A DNA stretch of 64,000 nt. Origin: Achromobacter sp. B7. GTDB taxonomy: Bacteria; Pseudomonadota; Gammaproteobacteria; Burkholderiales; Burkholderiaceae_B. The notes beneath the pieces were generated by a model. It saw nothing but the letters and a program-made list of their open reading frames with translations. It ran no database searches and was not told the origin of the DNA. The stretch is from contig NZ_CP032084.1 in assembly GCF_003600685.1 (NCBI RefSeq), positions 558,001 through 622,000 of the forward strand, written 5' to 3'. Below are positions 7,801 through 16,295 of this stretch, piece after piece (within the stretch, counting starts at the first letter, position 1; each line of letters starts with the position of its first letter). Both the position numbers and the translations under genes were made by a program.

Positions 7801-10287
7801 CTACGGCCGCTTGGGCGTGTCCGTCACCAGCCGCACCCAGTTCTGCACGAAGCGCGAATGCCGTCGCTGGTCCAGCCCCACCAGCAATGCCGGGCTTAAC
7901 ACCACCGGCTGCACGATGCCTTGCGAGCGCGCCAGCACGGCCTCGGAGGTCCAGCGGCCCGGCGTGTCTTCCATGATGGAACCCAGCGCCGCGTGGCTGG
8001 ACGCCACCTGCTGGCCGGCCGGAGACAGCAGCCAGTCCACCAGCGCGCGCGCCAGATCGGGGCTGGGCGCGCGCCGCGAGATCAGCACCGACCGCGCCAG
8101 CACCAGCACATAGTCCTGCGGAAACACCACGCCGATCTTGCTGCCGGCGGCCTGGCGCGACAGGGCGTATGAACCCAGGATGTTGTAGGCCAGGTCCAGT
8201 TCGTCGTTCTCGATGGCGTCCAGAATCTGCGCGCTGGTGGGCGACAGCCGCACGCCCACTTGCCCCATCGCGTTGGCCAGCCCCCAGAAGTTGGACGACA
8301 CCAGTTCGTCTTGCTCGGCCAGCAGATAGCCCAGGCTGCTGGCGGCGATGTCGTAGGTGCCGACACGGCCTTGCAGGCTGGCTTGCTCGCGTTCCAGCAG
8401 GCGCAGGATGTCCTGCCGCGAGCGCGGCACGGTGGCCTCGGTAAAACGCTTGGGGTTGTAGACGATGACGGCCGGTTCGAACGTGAAGCCGTAGACCTCG
8501 TTGCGCCAGACCGCCCACGACGGCAGCTTGGACGCGTAGGGCGACGAGTACGCCTGCGCATAGCCGTCGTTGGCCAGCCGGATCTGCAAGTCCGACGCCG
8601 AACTCATCAGCACGTCTACGTTTTTCAGGCGCCCGTCCACGGTCGCTTCGTACAGGTCGCGGCTGCTGATTTCGCGATACACCACCGACACGTCGGGTCG
8701 CAATGATTGAAAGCCCTGGATCAGCGGCGCGACGACGGGCGTGTCCGTGGGCCCGGCGATGACCAGTGTGCGCGACGTGGGCTGCGGCGCGGGGTAGCGC
8801 GTGACGATTTCGTCCAGATCGGCCGCGCGCGCATCCTGCGGGGCGGACACCAGCAGCATCGCCGCCGTGCACGCCGCGCCCAGCCACGCCGCCACGTTGC
8901 GTCCGGCCGGCTGTTGTTGCAGCGGCAGGATGACGCGCGCGGACAGGCCGCCGCCCGGCCGATCATGCAGCCATAGCGACCCCCCGTGCGCCGTCGCCAC
9001 CGAACGCACGATGGCCAGCCCCAGGCCAGATCCCGGCTGCGACTCGCCAGCCCGTCCGCGCGTAAAGCGCTGCTGCACGGCTTCTTTTTCGTCGTCCGAA
9101 ATGCCCGGCCCGCGATCGGACACCGTCAACGCCACGCGGAAACCGGCTACCGGCGTGGCCTGGATGTCCACCGTGCCGTCGGGCGCATAGCGCAAGGCGT
9201 TGTCCACCAGGTTGCGCAGCATCTCGCGCAAGGCCACCCGGTCACCGGCCAGTCGCGCGCGGCGCACTTCCGGCGCGATCTCGATGCGCAGGCGCTCGGC
9301 TTCCACCGGGCCGATGCGTCGGCGCGTTTCGTTGATGGTCTCGGCCACGCCCACGGATTCCGGTGGCCCCTTGCCCAGCCGGTGCGTGATGGTGGCGTCC
9401 ATCAGCAGCTGGTTGATCAGCTGGCTGGCATGCGTGGCGTTCTGGTGAATGCGTACGATGCGTTCGCGCAGCCGCTTGGGGTCGGTCTCGTCCAGCGCCA
9501 CTTCGGCTTGCGCGCGCAGCGAGGCCAGTGGCGTGCGGACCTGATGCGTGGCGTCGGCCACCAGCGTGTTCAGCGTGTCCATGATGATGGACAGGCGCTG
9601 CATGAAGGCGTTCAACGCTACGACCAGGCGGCGCACTTCGCGCGGTACGGGCGTGGTCACGGGCGTCAGGTCTTCGGGGGCGCGGGTGCGCAGGTCGCGT
9701 TCCAGCACGGCCAGCGGCGCAAACGCGCGCTGCACGCCAAACCACAACAGGCCCAGCGCCACCAACGACACCACCACCAGCGGCAGGACGCCACGCCCCA
9801 GTATTTCGTCGGCCAGTTCATCCCGCGACCCCAGGGTCTCGGCCACCCGCACCGTGACCCAGCCGGCATGCTGGCTGGCCGACACCAGCCGCCCCACGGT
9901 CGCCACGCGCACCGGCTCGTCGTGGTAGGTGACGTAGGCGAACACCGGCGTGGCGGCTTGCGCCAGCGGCAGCTTGGGCGCCAGGTCGCCATAGCCGGTG
10001 ATGAGGTGACCATTGGAGGTGCGCGCTTCGTAAAAGACCCGTTCGCCGCCCGACAGCATGGCCAGCGACGACACTGGCGGCTCGACGGTGACGCCTTCGT
10101 CATCGATCTGCACGGACCCCGCAATGGTCAGCGCCGACGCGGCAAGCAGGCGGTCGAACGCCTGCTCGGCGGCGCGCTGGGCATAACCCCGCAGGAAAAA
10201 AACCAGCCCGATCAGCGCGCAGGCCAGCAGCGCCGCGCCCAAGGTGAAGACGCGGCGCCGGATCGAGGCGCTTTCAGGGATGTTCAT
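7801..10287 (-). CDS. Sensor histidine kinase with C-terminal periplasmic binding-protein domain
   Basis: An 828-residue fusion in one uninterrupted frame. Residues 13-33 and 166-187 are membrane segments flanking a periplasmic sensor region. A HAMP-like linker follows, then the phospho-acceptor helix ATHQVRTPLASLR (H248), the N-box LRNLVDNALRYA, G1 DRGPGI and G2 GSGLGLAI, a complete TctE-like kinase core ending near residue 456. The chain then continues into a hydrophobic stretch (464-485) with a signal-peptide-like end DARA|AD and a full solute-binding protein (490-828) sharing LPSWAVWR, FEPAVIVYN and YNILGSYA with the importer's binding protein next door. The kinase start overlaps the response-regulator gene by 14 bases. 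The ligand is unknown. Confidence 0.93.
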   Translation of the reverse strand: MNIPESASIRRRVFTLGAALLACALIGLVFFLRGYAQRAAEQAFDRLLAASALTIAGSVQIDDEGVTVEPPVSSLAMLSGGERVFYEARTSNGHLITGYGDLAPKLPLAQAATPVFAYVTYHDEPVRVATVGRLVSASQHAGWVTVRVAETLGSRDELADEILGRGVLPLVVVSLVALGLLWFGVQRAFAPLAVLERDLRTRAPEDLTPVTTPVPREVRRLVVALNAFMQRLSIIMDTLNTLVADATHQVRTPLASLRAQAEVALDETDPKRLRERIVRIHQNATHASQLINQLLMDATITHRLGKGPPESVGVAETINETRRRIGPVEAERLRIEIAPEVRRARLAGDRVALREMLRNLVDNALRYAPDGTVDIQATPVAGFRVALTVSDRGPGISDDEKEAVQQRFTRGRAGESQPGSGLGLAIVRSVATAHGGSLWLHDRPGGGLSARVILPLQQQPAGRNVAAWLGAACTAAMLLVSAPQDARAADLDEIVTRYPAPQPTSRTLVIAGPTDTPVVAPLIQGFQSLRPDVSVVYREISSRDLYEATVDGRLKNVDVLMSSASDLQIRLANDGYAQAYSSPYASKLPSWAVWRNEVYGFTFEPAVIVYNPKRFTEATVPRSRQDILRLLEREQASLQGRVGTYDIAASSLGYLLAEQDELVSSNFWGLANAMGQVGVRLSPTSAQILDAIENDELDLAYNILGSYALSRQAAGSKIGVVFPQDYVLVLARSVLISRRAPSPDLARALVDWLLSPAGQQVASSHAALGSIMEDTPGRWTSEAVLARSQGIVQPVVLSPALLVGLDQRRHSRFVQNWVRLVTDTPKRP

Positions 10288-10945
10288 GGCTGCGGGCCTG
10301 ATAGCCGACGCCGCGCACGGTGATGATGTCGATCGACGCGCCCGCCAGCTTCTTGCGCAGCCGCGAGATCAACAGTTCCAGCGCGTTCAGCGAACCGTCG
10401 TCCAGGTCGAACAGCTGGTTCATCAGCCGCTCTTTCGCCACGGTCTGGCCAATGCGGCCCACCAGGATCTCAAGCAGGCGGAATTCGCGCCGGCCCAGTT
10501 CCAGCGGTGTACCCGCCAGCGTCACGCTGCGCCCGGCCAGGTCCAGGCTTAGATTGCCGTAGGAGGTGGTGCTGCTGGTTTGCCCGGCCGGCCGGCGCAT
10601 CAGCGCGCGCAGCCGCGCCTCAAGTTCACGCAGGTCGAAGGGCTTGACCAGATAGTCGTCCGCGCCCAGGTCCAGCATGTCGATCTTGTCTTCGATTTCA
10701 GCGCGCGCGGTCATGACCAGCACCGGCGCTTCCAGCCCGGCGGCGCGCAATTCACGGATGACCGAGAAGCCATCCTTGCCGGGCAGGTTGATGTCCAGCA
10801 CCAGGGCGTCCCAGGTTTCGTCCAGGCCCCAGCGCAAGGCCGCGACGCCGTCGCGCACCCATTGCACGCTGTGGCCGGCCGACCGCAGCTTGCTCTCCAC
10901 CGCATCGCCCAGATCAAGGTTGTCCTCGACCAGCAAAATGCGCAT
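10274..10945 (-). CDS. OmpR/TctD-family response regulator
   Basis: Partner of the fused sensor kinase. The 223-residue protein has a receiver domain with the acidic pocket ED (7-8), phospho-acceptor D51 in LVLDINLPG, the conserved T and K (MTAR, VKPFD), and a winged-helix DNA-binding domain (ELGRREFRLLEILV to TVRGVGYQ). ATG at 10945 is chosen because GGAG lies just before it and the receiver begins MRILLVEDN, while an upstream in-frame ATG at 10999 would add a basic tail. By position it probably controls the adjacent importer operon. Confidence 0.93.
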   Translation of the reverse strand: MRILLVEDNLDLGDAVESKLRSAGHSVQWVRDGVAALRWGLDETWDALVLDINLPGKDGFSVIRELRAAGLEAPVLVMTARAEIEDKIDMLDLGADDYLVKPFDLRELEARLRALMRRPAGQTSSTTSYGNLSLDLAGRSVTLAGTPLELGRREFRLLEILVGRIGQTVAKERLMNQLFDLDDGSLNALELLISRLRKKLAGASIDIITVRGVGYQARSHEHP

Positions 10946-10972
10946 GTTGCGTCTCCGTCTTGTTATGGTCCT

Positions 10973-11024
10973 CTGCCGCGGGCAACCCCTCTTGCGCAAT
11001 GGCGGGAGGGGCTGCCCGCGGCAG
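10973..11024. repeat. Long hairpin between RNase II-like gene and response-regulator gene
   Basis: A 12-bp perfect stem (CTGCCGCGGGCA/TGCCCGCGGCAG) is extended by a second 6-bp stem (CCCCTC/GAGGGG). The T-run needed for an intrinsic terminator (11030-11035) is on the plus-strand side, whereas the flanking genes are both on minus. It could block antisense transcription, end the RNase transcript without a T-run, or structure the response-regulator leader. Confidence 0.5.
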
Positions 11025-11073
11025 GGACGTTTTTTATGCTTTTGTTACGTTGCGCTGTCGCGCTGGATGCATC

Positions 11074-12975
11074 CTACGTGCTTGCGGGCTCGGGAGCCAG
11101 CTGGCCGACATACCGGCAGTCCAGTTCCAGCGCCAGTTCATCCATGCCCAGGATGTCGATTTCAACCGGCGTGCCGCGTTCCAGTTCGGGCATGCCGCCC
11201 ACGCGCGTCACCAGCGGCGCGTTGGCAAATCGCACCAGATCATCGCGCAGCACGTGCGCCACCGTGCGGGTGATGCCGTTTTGCTTCAACCAGCGCAGGC
11301 ACCAGTAGCGTTCCATGGCGCTTTGGAATTCGGCCCAGGCCGCGTACTGCGCATCGAACGCGCCGATGATGGCGAACAGGTCGGCGTCGCGCGGCTTGAA
11401 CGGCGCCACCAGACGCGCCGATACGCCGTGTTCCACCGCGGCGATCAGTTGCCACTGGTTGACCAGGTCGACATAGCGGCGCAGCGGCGACGTGCTCCAC
11501 GCATACTGCGGCACGCCGATAGCTTCGTGCGGCAAGGCCTGCGTGCTCATGCGCACGCGGCCCGCCTGTTGCGACCGATAAATGCCCGGCACGCCGTGTT
11601 GGTGCAGCAAGCCGCCCCACAGGTTGTTGGCCAGGATCATGTATTCGGCCACCATGCGGTCCAGCGGCGCGTTGCGCTGACGCGGCACCAGGCGCACCGG
11701 CGTGTCCGGGTCGTCGGGGTTGCCGTCCAGGTAGAAGCTGTATTCCACGCGGGAATTGTTTTCGGGCTTGCCGCGCACGTTTTCGCGTTGCGCCGACAGC
11801 GCCTGCGCCAGCTTCCACAGCGGACGCAACCAATGGCCGTAGGGAATGTCGGCCGACGGGTCGGCCAGGCTGGCCTCGGTGACTTGCGCGTCCAGCATGT
11901 TGTGGCGCAGGTTTTCACGCACCACCACCCGTTCCAGGCGCGTGTCGGATTCGATGATTTCGCCCGTTTCCGGGTCGGCCACCACATACAGCGACAGCAC
12001 CGGCACTTCGCGCCCGGCATCCAGCGAGAACGCCTTGATGACGTTGTCCGGCTGCATCGGGATCTTGTCGCCCGGCATGTACACCGTGGACAGGCGGGCG
12101 CGCGCCAGCTTGTCGAATTCGCTGTCGCGGGTCACGGTCAGGCCGGGGGCGGCCACGTGCACGCCCACGCGCAGGCGGCCGTCGGGCAACGTCGTGACGG
12201 ACAGCGCGTCGTCGATCTCGGTCGTGGTGACGTCGTCCACCGAATAGATCTCGGCATCGGACAACGGCAGTTCTCGGTCGATGGGCGGCAGTTCCAGTTC
12301 CGGGAATTCCAGGCCGCGCGGGAAGTTGACGGCCAGGAAGCGGCGCTTGTGCAACGCCAGCGCGTGCGGCCATGCGCCCAGTTCCAGCAGCAGGCGGTCG
12401 GGGCTTTTGCCCAGCTTGGCGCAGGCGGCGTCCAGCGCCTTCCATTGCTGCGAATTCTTGTCCGGGCGGATCAGCAGCGTTTCGGCAACCTGGGCAATGG
12501 GTTCGGGCAGGCGGCCGGCGGCCATCTCGTCGACCCATTCCTGTTGCTGCTCGGCCTGGCGCTGCTTCTTTTCCAGCGCCGCCAGCGCAGCGGCCAGGAT
12601 GTCCGGCGGGGCAGGGCGGTAACGGCCCTTGCCACGGCGGTGAAAGTACGCGGGCGCACTGTGCAGGCGCATCAGCAGGGCGGCATGTTCCACCGGCGTG
12701 GGGGCGTGGCCGAAGTAGTCGGCGGCCAGCGTGGGCGTGTCGAACTCTTCTTGCGGCGCGCATTCCCACAGGAATTGCAGATCCAGTTCGTCGGCGGCCG
12801 CGGCCGCCTGGCTCATCAGCGCCGCCGGTTCGGGCGACGCGAAATTGAACAGGGTATTGGCGCGCTTGATCTTGCTGCGCTTGCCCGACTCTGACTCCAC
12901 CTGCAAGCTGGCGTCGGTTTCGGACAGGATGTTGCCGGCCTTGAAGCTGCCGTCATCTTCGTAAAACACATACAT
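11074..12975 (-). CDS. RNB-domain protein, RNase II/VacB-like
   Basis: Predicted 3'-5' exoribonuclease of 633 residues. The central RNB domain carries SVDDVTTTEIDDALSV, aligning with the metal site of RNase II (IDSASTEDMDDAL), and SPLRRYVDLVNQ. Two departures are visible: one of the four site aspartates is glutamate, and the usual HIAD motif reads HVAAPG. A clear C-terminal S1 domain is not evident. ATG at 12975 (MYVFYEDDGSFKAG) is chosen for its GGAAG ribosome-binding site; the frame is open further upstream but that part is low-quality. Whether it is an active nuclease is open. Confidence 0.8.
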   Translation of the reverse strand: MYVFYEDDGSFKAGNILSETDASLQVESESGKRSKIKRANTLFNFASPEPAALMSQAAAAADELDLQFLWECAPQEEFDTPTLAADYFGHAPTPVEHAALLMRLHSAPAYFHRRGKGRYRPAPPDILAAALAALEKKQRQAEQQQEWVDEMAAGRLPEPIAQVAETLLIRPDKNSQQWKALDAACAKLGKSPDRLLLELGAWPHALALHKRRFLAVNFPRGLEFPELELPPIDRELPLSDAEIYSVDDVTTTEIDDALSVTTLPDGRLRVGVHVAAPGLTVTRDSEFDKLARARLSTVYMPGDKIPMQPDNVIKAFSLDAGREVPVLSLYVVADPETGEIIESDTRLERVVVRENLRHNMLDAQVTEASLADPSADIPYGHWLRPLWKLAQALSAQRENVRGKPENNSRVEYSFYLDGNPDDPDTPVRLVPRQRNAPLDRMVAEYMILANNLWGGLLHQHGVPGIYRSQQAGRVRMSTQALPHEAIGVPQYAWSTSPLRRYVDLVNQWQLIAAVEHGVSARLVAPFKPRDADLFAIIGAFDAQYAAWAEFQSAMERYWCLRWLKQNGITRTVAHVLRDDLVRFANAPLVTRVGGMPELERGTPVEIDILGMDELALELDCRYVGQLAPEPAST

Positions 12976-13048
12976 GGTGGGGATCTTCCTGGGCGGCGCG
13001 TACGCACCGCCTTGCGCAGCGAAATAGAGTGTTGATGTCTGGTACTGA

Positions 13049-13651
13049 TTATTGAGGGCTAACCTGCTTGCCGCCAAGGGCGAATTCAAGCACCTCGGGC
13101 ATCCAACGTTCGAAGTCGGACAAACCGTGGTCGCTGCCTTCGACGATACGCTGCCGGCAGCCCGCGTAGCGATCGCGCATTTCACGCCAATCCAGGACCT
13201 CGTCGCCCGTGGCCGCCAGCAGGAAGTACCGGTCGGGATGGGTGATGCGGGGGACGTGGATGGCGGCCAGTTCGTCTACATATTCAGGCAAAAAGACGAA
13301 CGGCGCGTCGGAATGATACATGTGGTGCTCGCCGACCTGGGTGGCCAGGTCGCGCGCGGCCTCGACGGCCGGGTTCAGCAGCACCGCCTTGCAATCCAGT
13401 TGTTCTGCCAGCCAGGTGGCGTAGAAACCGCCCAGGGACGAGCCCACCACGGTCAGCGCCCGGGGGCTGTCCGCGCCTTGCACTTGGCGCTGCGCAATGT
13501 CCATCGCCAGCGCAATGGCTTGCCGGGGGCTGGCGGGCAGCTGGGGGCAGGCCCACTGCGCGGCCAGGCCAAGCCCGGCCATGGCATCGGCCATCTGCCG
13601 GGCTTTGGTGGAACTGGGCGAGGAACGAAAACCGTGCAGGTAGAGAATCAT
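13049..13651 (-). CDS. YqiA-like alpha/beta-hydrolase esterase
   Basis: Small cytoplasmic serine esterase of 200 residues. It begins MILYLHGFRSSPSSTKA, has the nucleophile elbow GSSLGGFYATWLAE and ends with the late Asp/His region (GDEVLDW, EGSDHGLSDFERW), matching the UPF0227/YqiA family in size and motifs. ATG at 13651 starts exactly at the first beta-strand of the fold; an in-frame upstream ATG (13726) lies within mpl and is rejected. It follows mpl by 25 bases and precedes the RNase II-like gene. Confidence 0.82.
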   Translation of the reverse strand: MILYLHGFRSSPSSTKARQMADAMAGLGLAAQWACPQLPASPRQAIALAMDIAQRQVQGADSPRALTVVGSSLGGFYATWLAEQLDCKAVLLNPAVEAARDLATQVGEHHMYHSDAPFVFLPEYVDELAAIHVPRITHPDRYFLLAATGDEVLDWREMRDRYAGCRQRIVEGSDHGLSDFERWMPEVLEFALGGKQVSPQ

Positions 13652-13676
13652 TTCGTGCTCGTCCAATAAAGAGGGA

Positions 13677-15047
13677 TCAGCGGCGTGCCCGCAGCGCGTC
13701 CAGCAGCTTGCCATGGACGCCGCCAAACCCGCCGTTGCTCATGACCAGCACCTGGTCGCCGGGGCGGGCGGCGGCGGTCACGGCCGCGACCAGCGCGTCG
13801 ATGTCATCGTAACTGGAAGCTCGGTCGCCCAGCGGCGCCAGGACCTCGGCCGGATTCCAGCCCAGCGCATGCTTGCCGCTGTGGGCGCCAAAGCAGAACA
13901 CCAGGTCGGCGTCGGCCAGCGCGTCGGGCAGGCGGGCGGCCATGGTGCCCAGCTTCATCGTGTTGGAGCGCGGTTCCAGTACCGCCAGGATGCGGGCCGA
14001 CCCGACTTGGCGGCGCAGCCCTTGGACGGTGGTGGCGATGGCGGTGGGGTGGTGCGCAAAATCGTCATAGACCTTGACGCCGTCCACGGTGCCGCGCAGT
14101 TCCATGCGGCGCTTCACGCCCGCAAAACGCGTCAACGCGGCAATGCCTTCCGGGGCCGACACGCCCGCGTGCTCGGCGGCGGCCAGCGCGGCCAGCGCGT
14201 TCATGCGGTTGTGCTCGCCGGTCAGGTTCCAGCGCACGGTGCCGATGTCGACCTCGCTGCGTATCACCGTGAAGGCGCCGTCATCATCCGGCGGGGATGC
14301 CTGCCAGGCGCCATCCGCGCCGAACGCGACCGTTTCAGACCAGCAACCGCGCGCAATCACGCGGTCCAGTGCGTCGCAATGGGCGGGCCGTACGATGCGG
14401 CCGGACGCGGGAATGGTGCGCACCAGATGGTGGAATTGCGTTTCGATGGCCGCCAGATCGGGGAAGATGTCGGCGTGGTCGTATTCCAGGTTGTTCAGGA
14501 TGGCGGTGCGCGGGCGGTAATGGACAAACTTGGACCGCTTGTCGAAGAACGCCGTGTCGTATTCGTCCGCTTCGATCACGAAGGGGCGGCGCGTGGGGTC
14601 ATAGCGGGCGGATACATGCAGGTCCGCCGCCACGCCGCCGATCAGGAAGTTGGGGGCAAGGCCGGCGGCTTCCAGGATCCAGGCCAGCATCGAGCTGGTC
14701 GTGGTTTTGCCATGCGTGCCCGCCACCGCCAGCACGTGCGCGCCCGGCAGGATGTTGTCGCCCAGCCATTGCGGGCCGGACACGTAGCGCGCGCCGGATT
14801 CCAGAATGGCTTCCATCAGGGGGTTGCCGCGGCTGACGACGTTGCCGATCACGTACAGGTCGGGGGCCAGCGCCATCTGGTCCGCGCCAAAGCCTTCGAT
14901 CAGGTCGATGCCTTGCTCGGACAACTGCGTGCTCATCGGCGGGTATACGCCCGCATCGCAACCAGTGACCTTGTGGCCGGCGGCCCGCGCGATCAGCGCC
15001 AAGCCGCCCATGAACGTACCGCAGATGCCAAGAATGTGCAGGTGCAT
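13677..15047 (-). CDS. mpl: Murein-peptide ligase Mpl
   Basis: Recycles cell wall by joining the tripeptide L-Ala-gamma-D-Glu-meso-Dap to UDP-MurNAc in the cytoplasm. The 456-residue Mur-ligase protein begins MHLHILGICGTFMGGLALIA and has the ATP loop GTHGKTTTSSMLAW, the central EADEYDTAFFDKRSKF motif and a C-terminal domain (FAHHPTAI, EPRSNTMKLG). The absence of other mur genes nearby and the GICGTFMGG start favour Mpl over MurC. It is transcribed divergently from the TlpA-like gene across 94 bases. Confidence 0.93.
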   Translation of the reverse strand: MHLHILGICGTFMGGLALIARAAGHKVTGCDAGVYPPMSTQLSEQGIDLIEGFGADQMALAPDLYVIGNVVSRGNPLMEAILESGARYVSGPQWLGDNILPGAHVLAVAGTHGKTTTSSMLAWILEAAGLAPNFLIGGVAADLHVSARYDPTRRPFVIEADEYDTAFFDKRSKFVHYRPRTAILNNLEYDHADIFPDLAAIETQFHHLVRTIPASGRIVRPAHCDALDRVIARGCWSETVAFGADGAWQASPPDDDGAFTVIRSEVDIGTVRWNLTGEHNRMNALAALAAAEHAGVSAPEGIAALTRFAGVKRRMELRGTVDGVKVYDDFAHHPTAIATTVQGLRRQVGSARILAVLEPRSNTMKLGTMAARLPDALADADLVFCFGAHSGKHALGWNPAEVLAPLGDRASSYDDIDALVAAVTAAARPGDQVLVMSNGGFGGVHGKLLDALRARR

Positions 15048-15141
15048 TGAAAACTCTCCTGTCCGGCATTGTATATATAGCGGCCACCGGCCATGCCGCC
15101 CGGGCAGCGCGCAAAATACCGGCAGCGGTTATGATCGCGCC

Positions 15142-15675
15142 ATGAATCGACGCCTACTTCTATCCGCCGGCGTGGCCGTGGCCGCCACGGTCGCCGGGGG
15201 CTATACCCTGTTGGGGCAGAAGTCCCGCACGTCTGCACCGCCCACTGAGGCCGGCGACCCGGTTGCCGCCTTGATGCAATTGCAGATGCCCGACCTGCAT
15301 GGCGCGACGCAGTCGCTGGCCAACTGGAAGGGCCAGCCGATGGTGGTCAATTTCTGGGCAACGTGGTGCGCGCCGTGTGTGCGCGAGATGCCGGAATTGG
15401 ATGCCTTGCAGAAAAAATACCCGAATGTCCGCTTTGTCGGCATCGGCGTTGATTCCGCAGCGAACATGCAAAAATTTGTCGAGAAAGTGCAAGTTTCGTA
15501 CCCCTTGTGGGTGATCGGGGCAGGTGCGATCGATACCTTGCGCAAGCTGGGCAACCCCAGCGGCGGCTTGCCTTTTACCATCGTGTTCAACGCTGATGGC
15601 GCAATTAACCGGAAGATACTGGGCGAAATTCAACCCGACGATCTGAACCAAACCTTATCCGGTTTGAAGGCATAA
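15142..15675 (+). CDS. TlpA/ResA-family thiol-disulfide protein
   Basis: Periplasmic, membrane-anchored thioredoxin-fold protein of 177 residues. An uncleaved-looking N-terminal hydrophobic segment (5-24) is followed by an AhpC/TSA-redoxin domain with active site WCAPC (C76, C79) and the cis-proline region GGLPFTIVF. The family supplies reductant to cytochrome c maturation or other exported thiols. The start at 15142 gives a proper signal anchor; longer in-frame starts run into mpl. It is the first gene of the plus-strand run toward aroQ-accBC. Confidence 0.88.
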   Translation: MNRRLLLSAGVAVAATVAGGYTLLGQKSRTSAPPTEAGDPVAALMQLQMPDLHGATQSLANWKGQPMVVNFWATWCAPCVREMPELDALQKKYPNVRFVGIGVDSAANMQKFVEKVQVSYPLWVIGAGAIDTLRKLGNPSGGLPFTIVFNADGAINRKILGEIQPDDLNQTLSGLKA

Positions 15676-15695
15676 GTCTGTTGGACAAATAGTAG

Positions 15696-15768
15696 GAATT
15701 GGCGTAAAAAGCTGGTTTATCGGCTGTTTTGCCAACAATTCCACCGTTGGCAATCCACTCATTGGCAA
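15696..15768. promoter_or_regulatory. Cluster of TTGGC motifs upstream of aroQ
   Basis: The gap between the TlpA-like gene and aroQ holds AATTGGCG, a perfect inverted repeat TTGCCAAC-N9-GTTGGCAA (15729-15753) and a further ATTGGCAAGCG just before aroQ. Four copies of the same pentamer in about 75 bases suggest a protein-binding cluster. No regulator is implied by the sequence itself. Confidence 0.35.
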
Positions 15769-15772
15769 GCGC

Positions 15773-16207
15773 ATGGCGCAAAACATACTGGTATTGCATG
15801 GCCCGAATCTAAACCTGCTTGGCACCCGGGAACCTCATATCTACGGCAGTTTGACGCTGCCTCAGATCAATGAGCGCCTGGAGCTGCTTGCAGGGGAATT
15901 GGGCGCCAAGCTGGCTGCTTGGCAAGGCAATCACGAAGGCGCGCTGGTTGACCGCATTCAAGCGGCCCGGCAAGACGGCACAGACTTCATCATCATCAAC
16001 GCGGCGGCTTATACGCACACCAGCGTCGCTATCCGCGATGCGCTGGCTGGGGTCGCGATCCCATTTATTGAAGTACATTTGTCCAATCTGTATAAGCGAG
16101 AGCCCTTCAGGCATCACTCTTATCTGTCCGACTTGGCGGTAGGCCTTATCTCTGGCCTGGGCGCGGACGGCTACGAGGCGGCTCTGCGTTACGCAGTGCG
16201 GCACTGA
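15773..16207 (+). CDS. aroQ: Type II 3-dehydroquinate dehydratase
   Basis: Dehydrates 3-dehydroquinate to 3-dehydroshikimate, third step of the shikimate pathway, as a cytoplasmic dodecamer. The 144-residue protein shows [18 protein letters not shown] with the catalytic tyrosine loop, [17 protein letters not shown], and [18 protein letters not shown]. Length is normal for the type II enzyme. It sits directly upstream of accB and accC, a conserved betaproteobacterial arrangement. No strong ribosome-binding site precedes the ATG. Confidence 0.95.
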   Translation: MAQNILVLHGPNLNLLGTREPHIYGSLTLPQINERLELLAGELGAKLAAWQGNHEGALVDRIQAARQDGTDFIIINAAAYTHTSVAIRDALAGVAIPFIEVHLSNLYKREPFRHHSYLSDLAVGLISGLGADGYEAALRYAVRH

Positions 16208-16295
16208 TCTCGCACCAAACTCACGGCTTTTACATCTTATACGGCGCGGACCCCACGCTGGGACGCCGCCGACACTATCTCGGGAAGCAGCTTCT

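Noticed and set aside
13652..13726. Longer start for the YqiA-like esterase
   Set aside because: The extra N-terminal residues are encoded inside the mpl coding region and precede the canonical MILYLHGF start.
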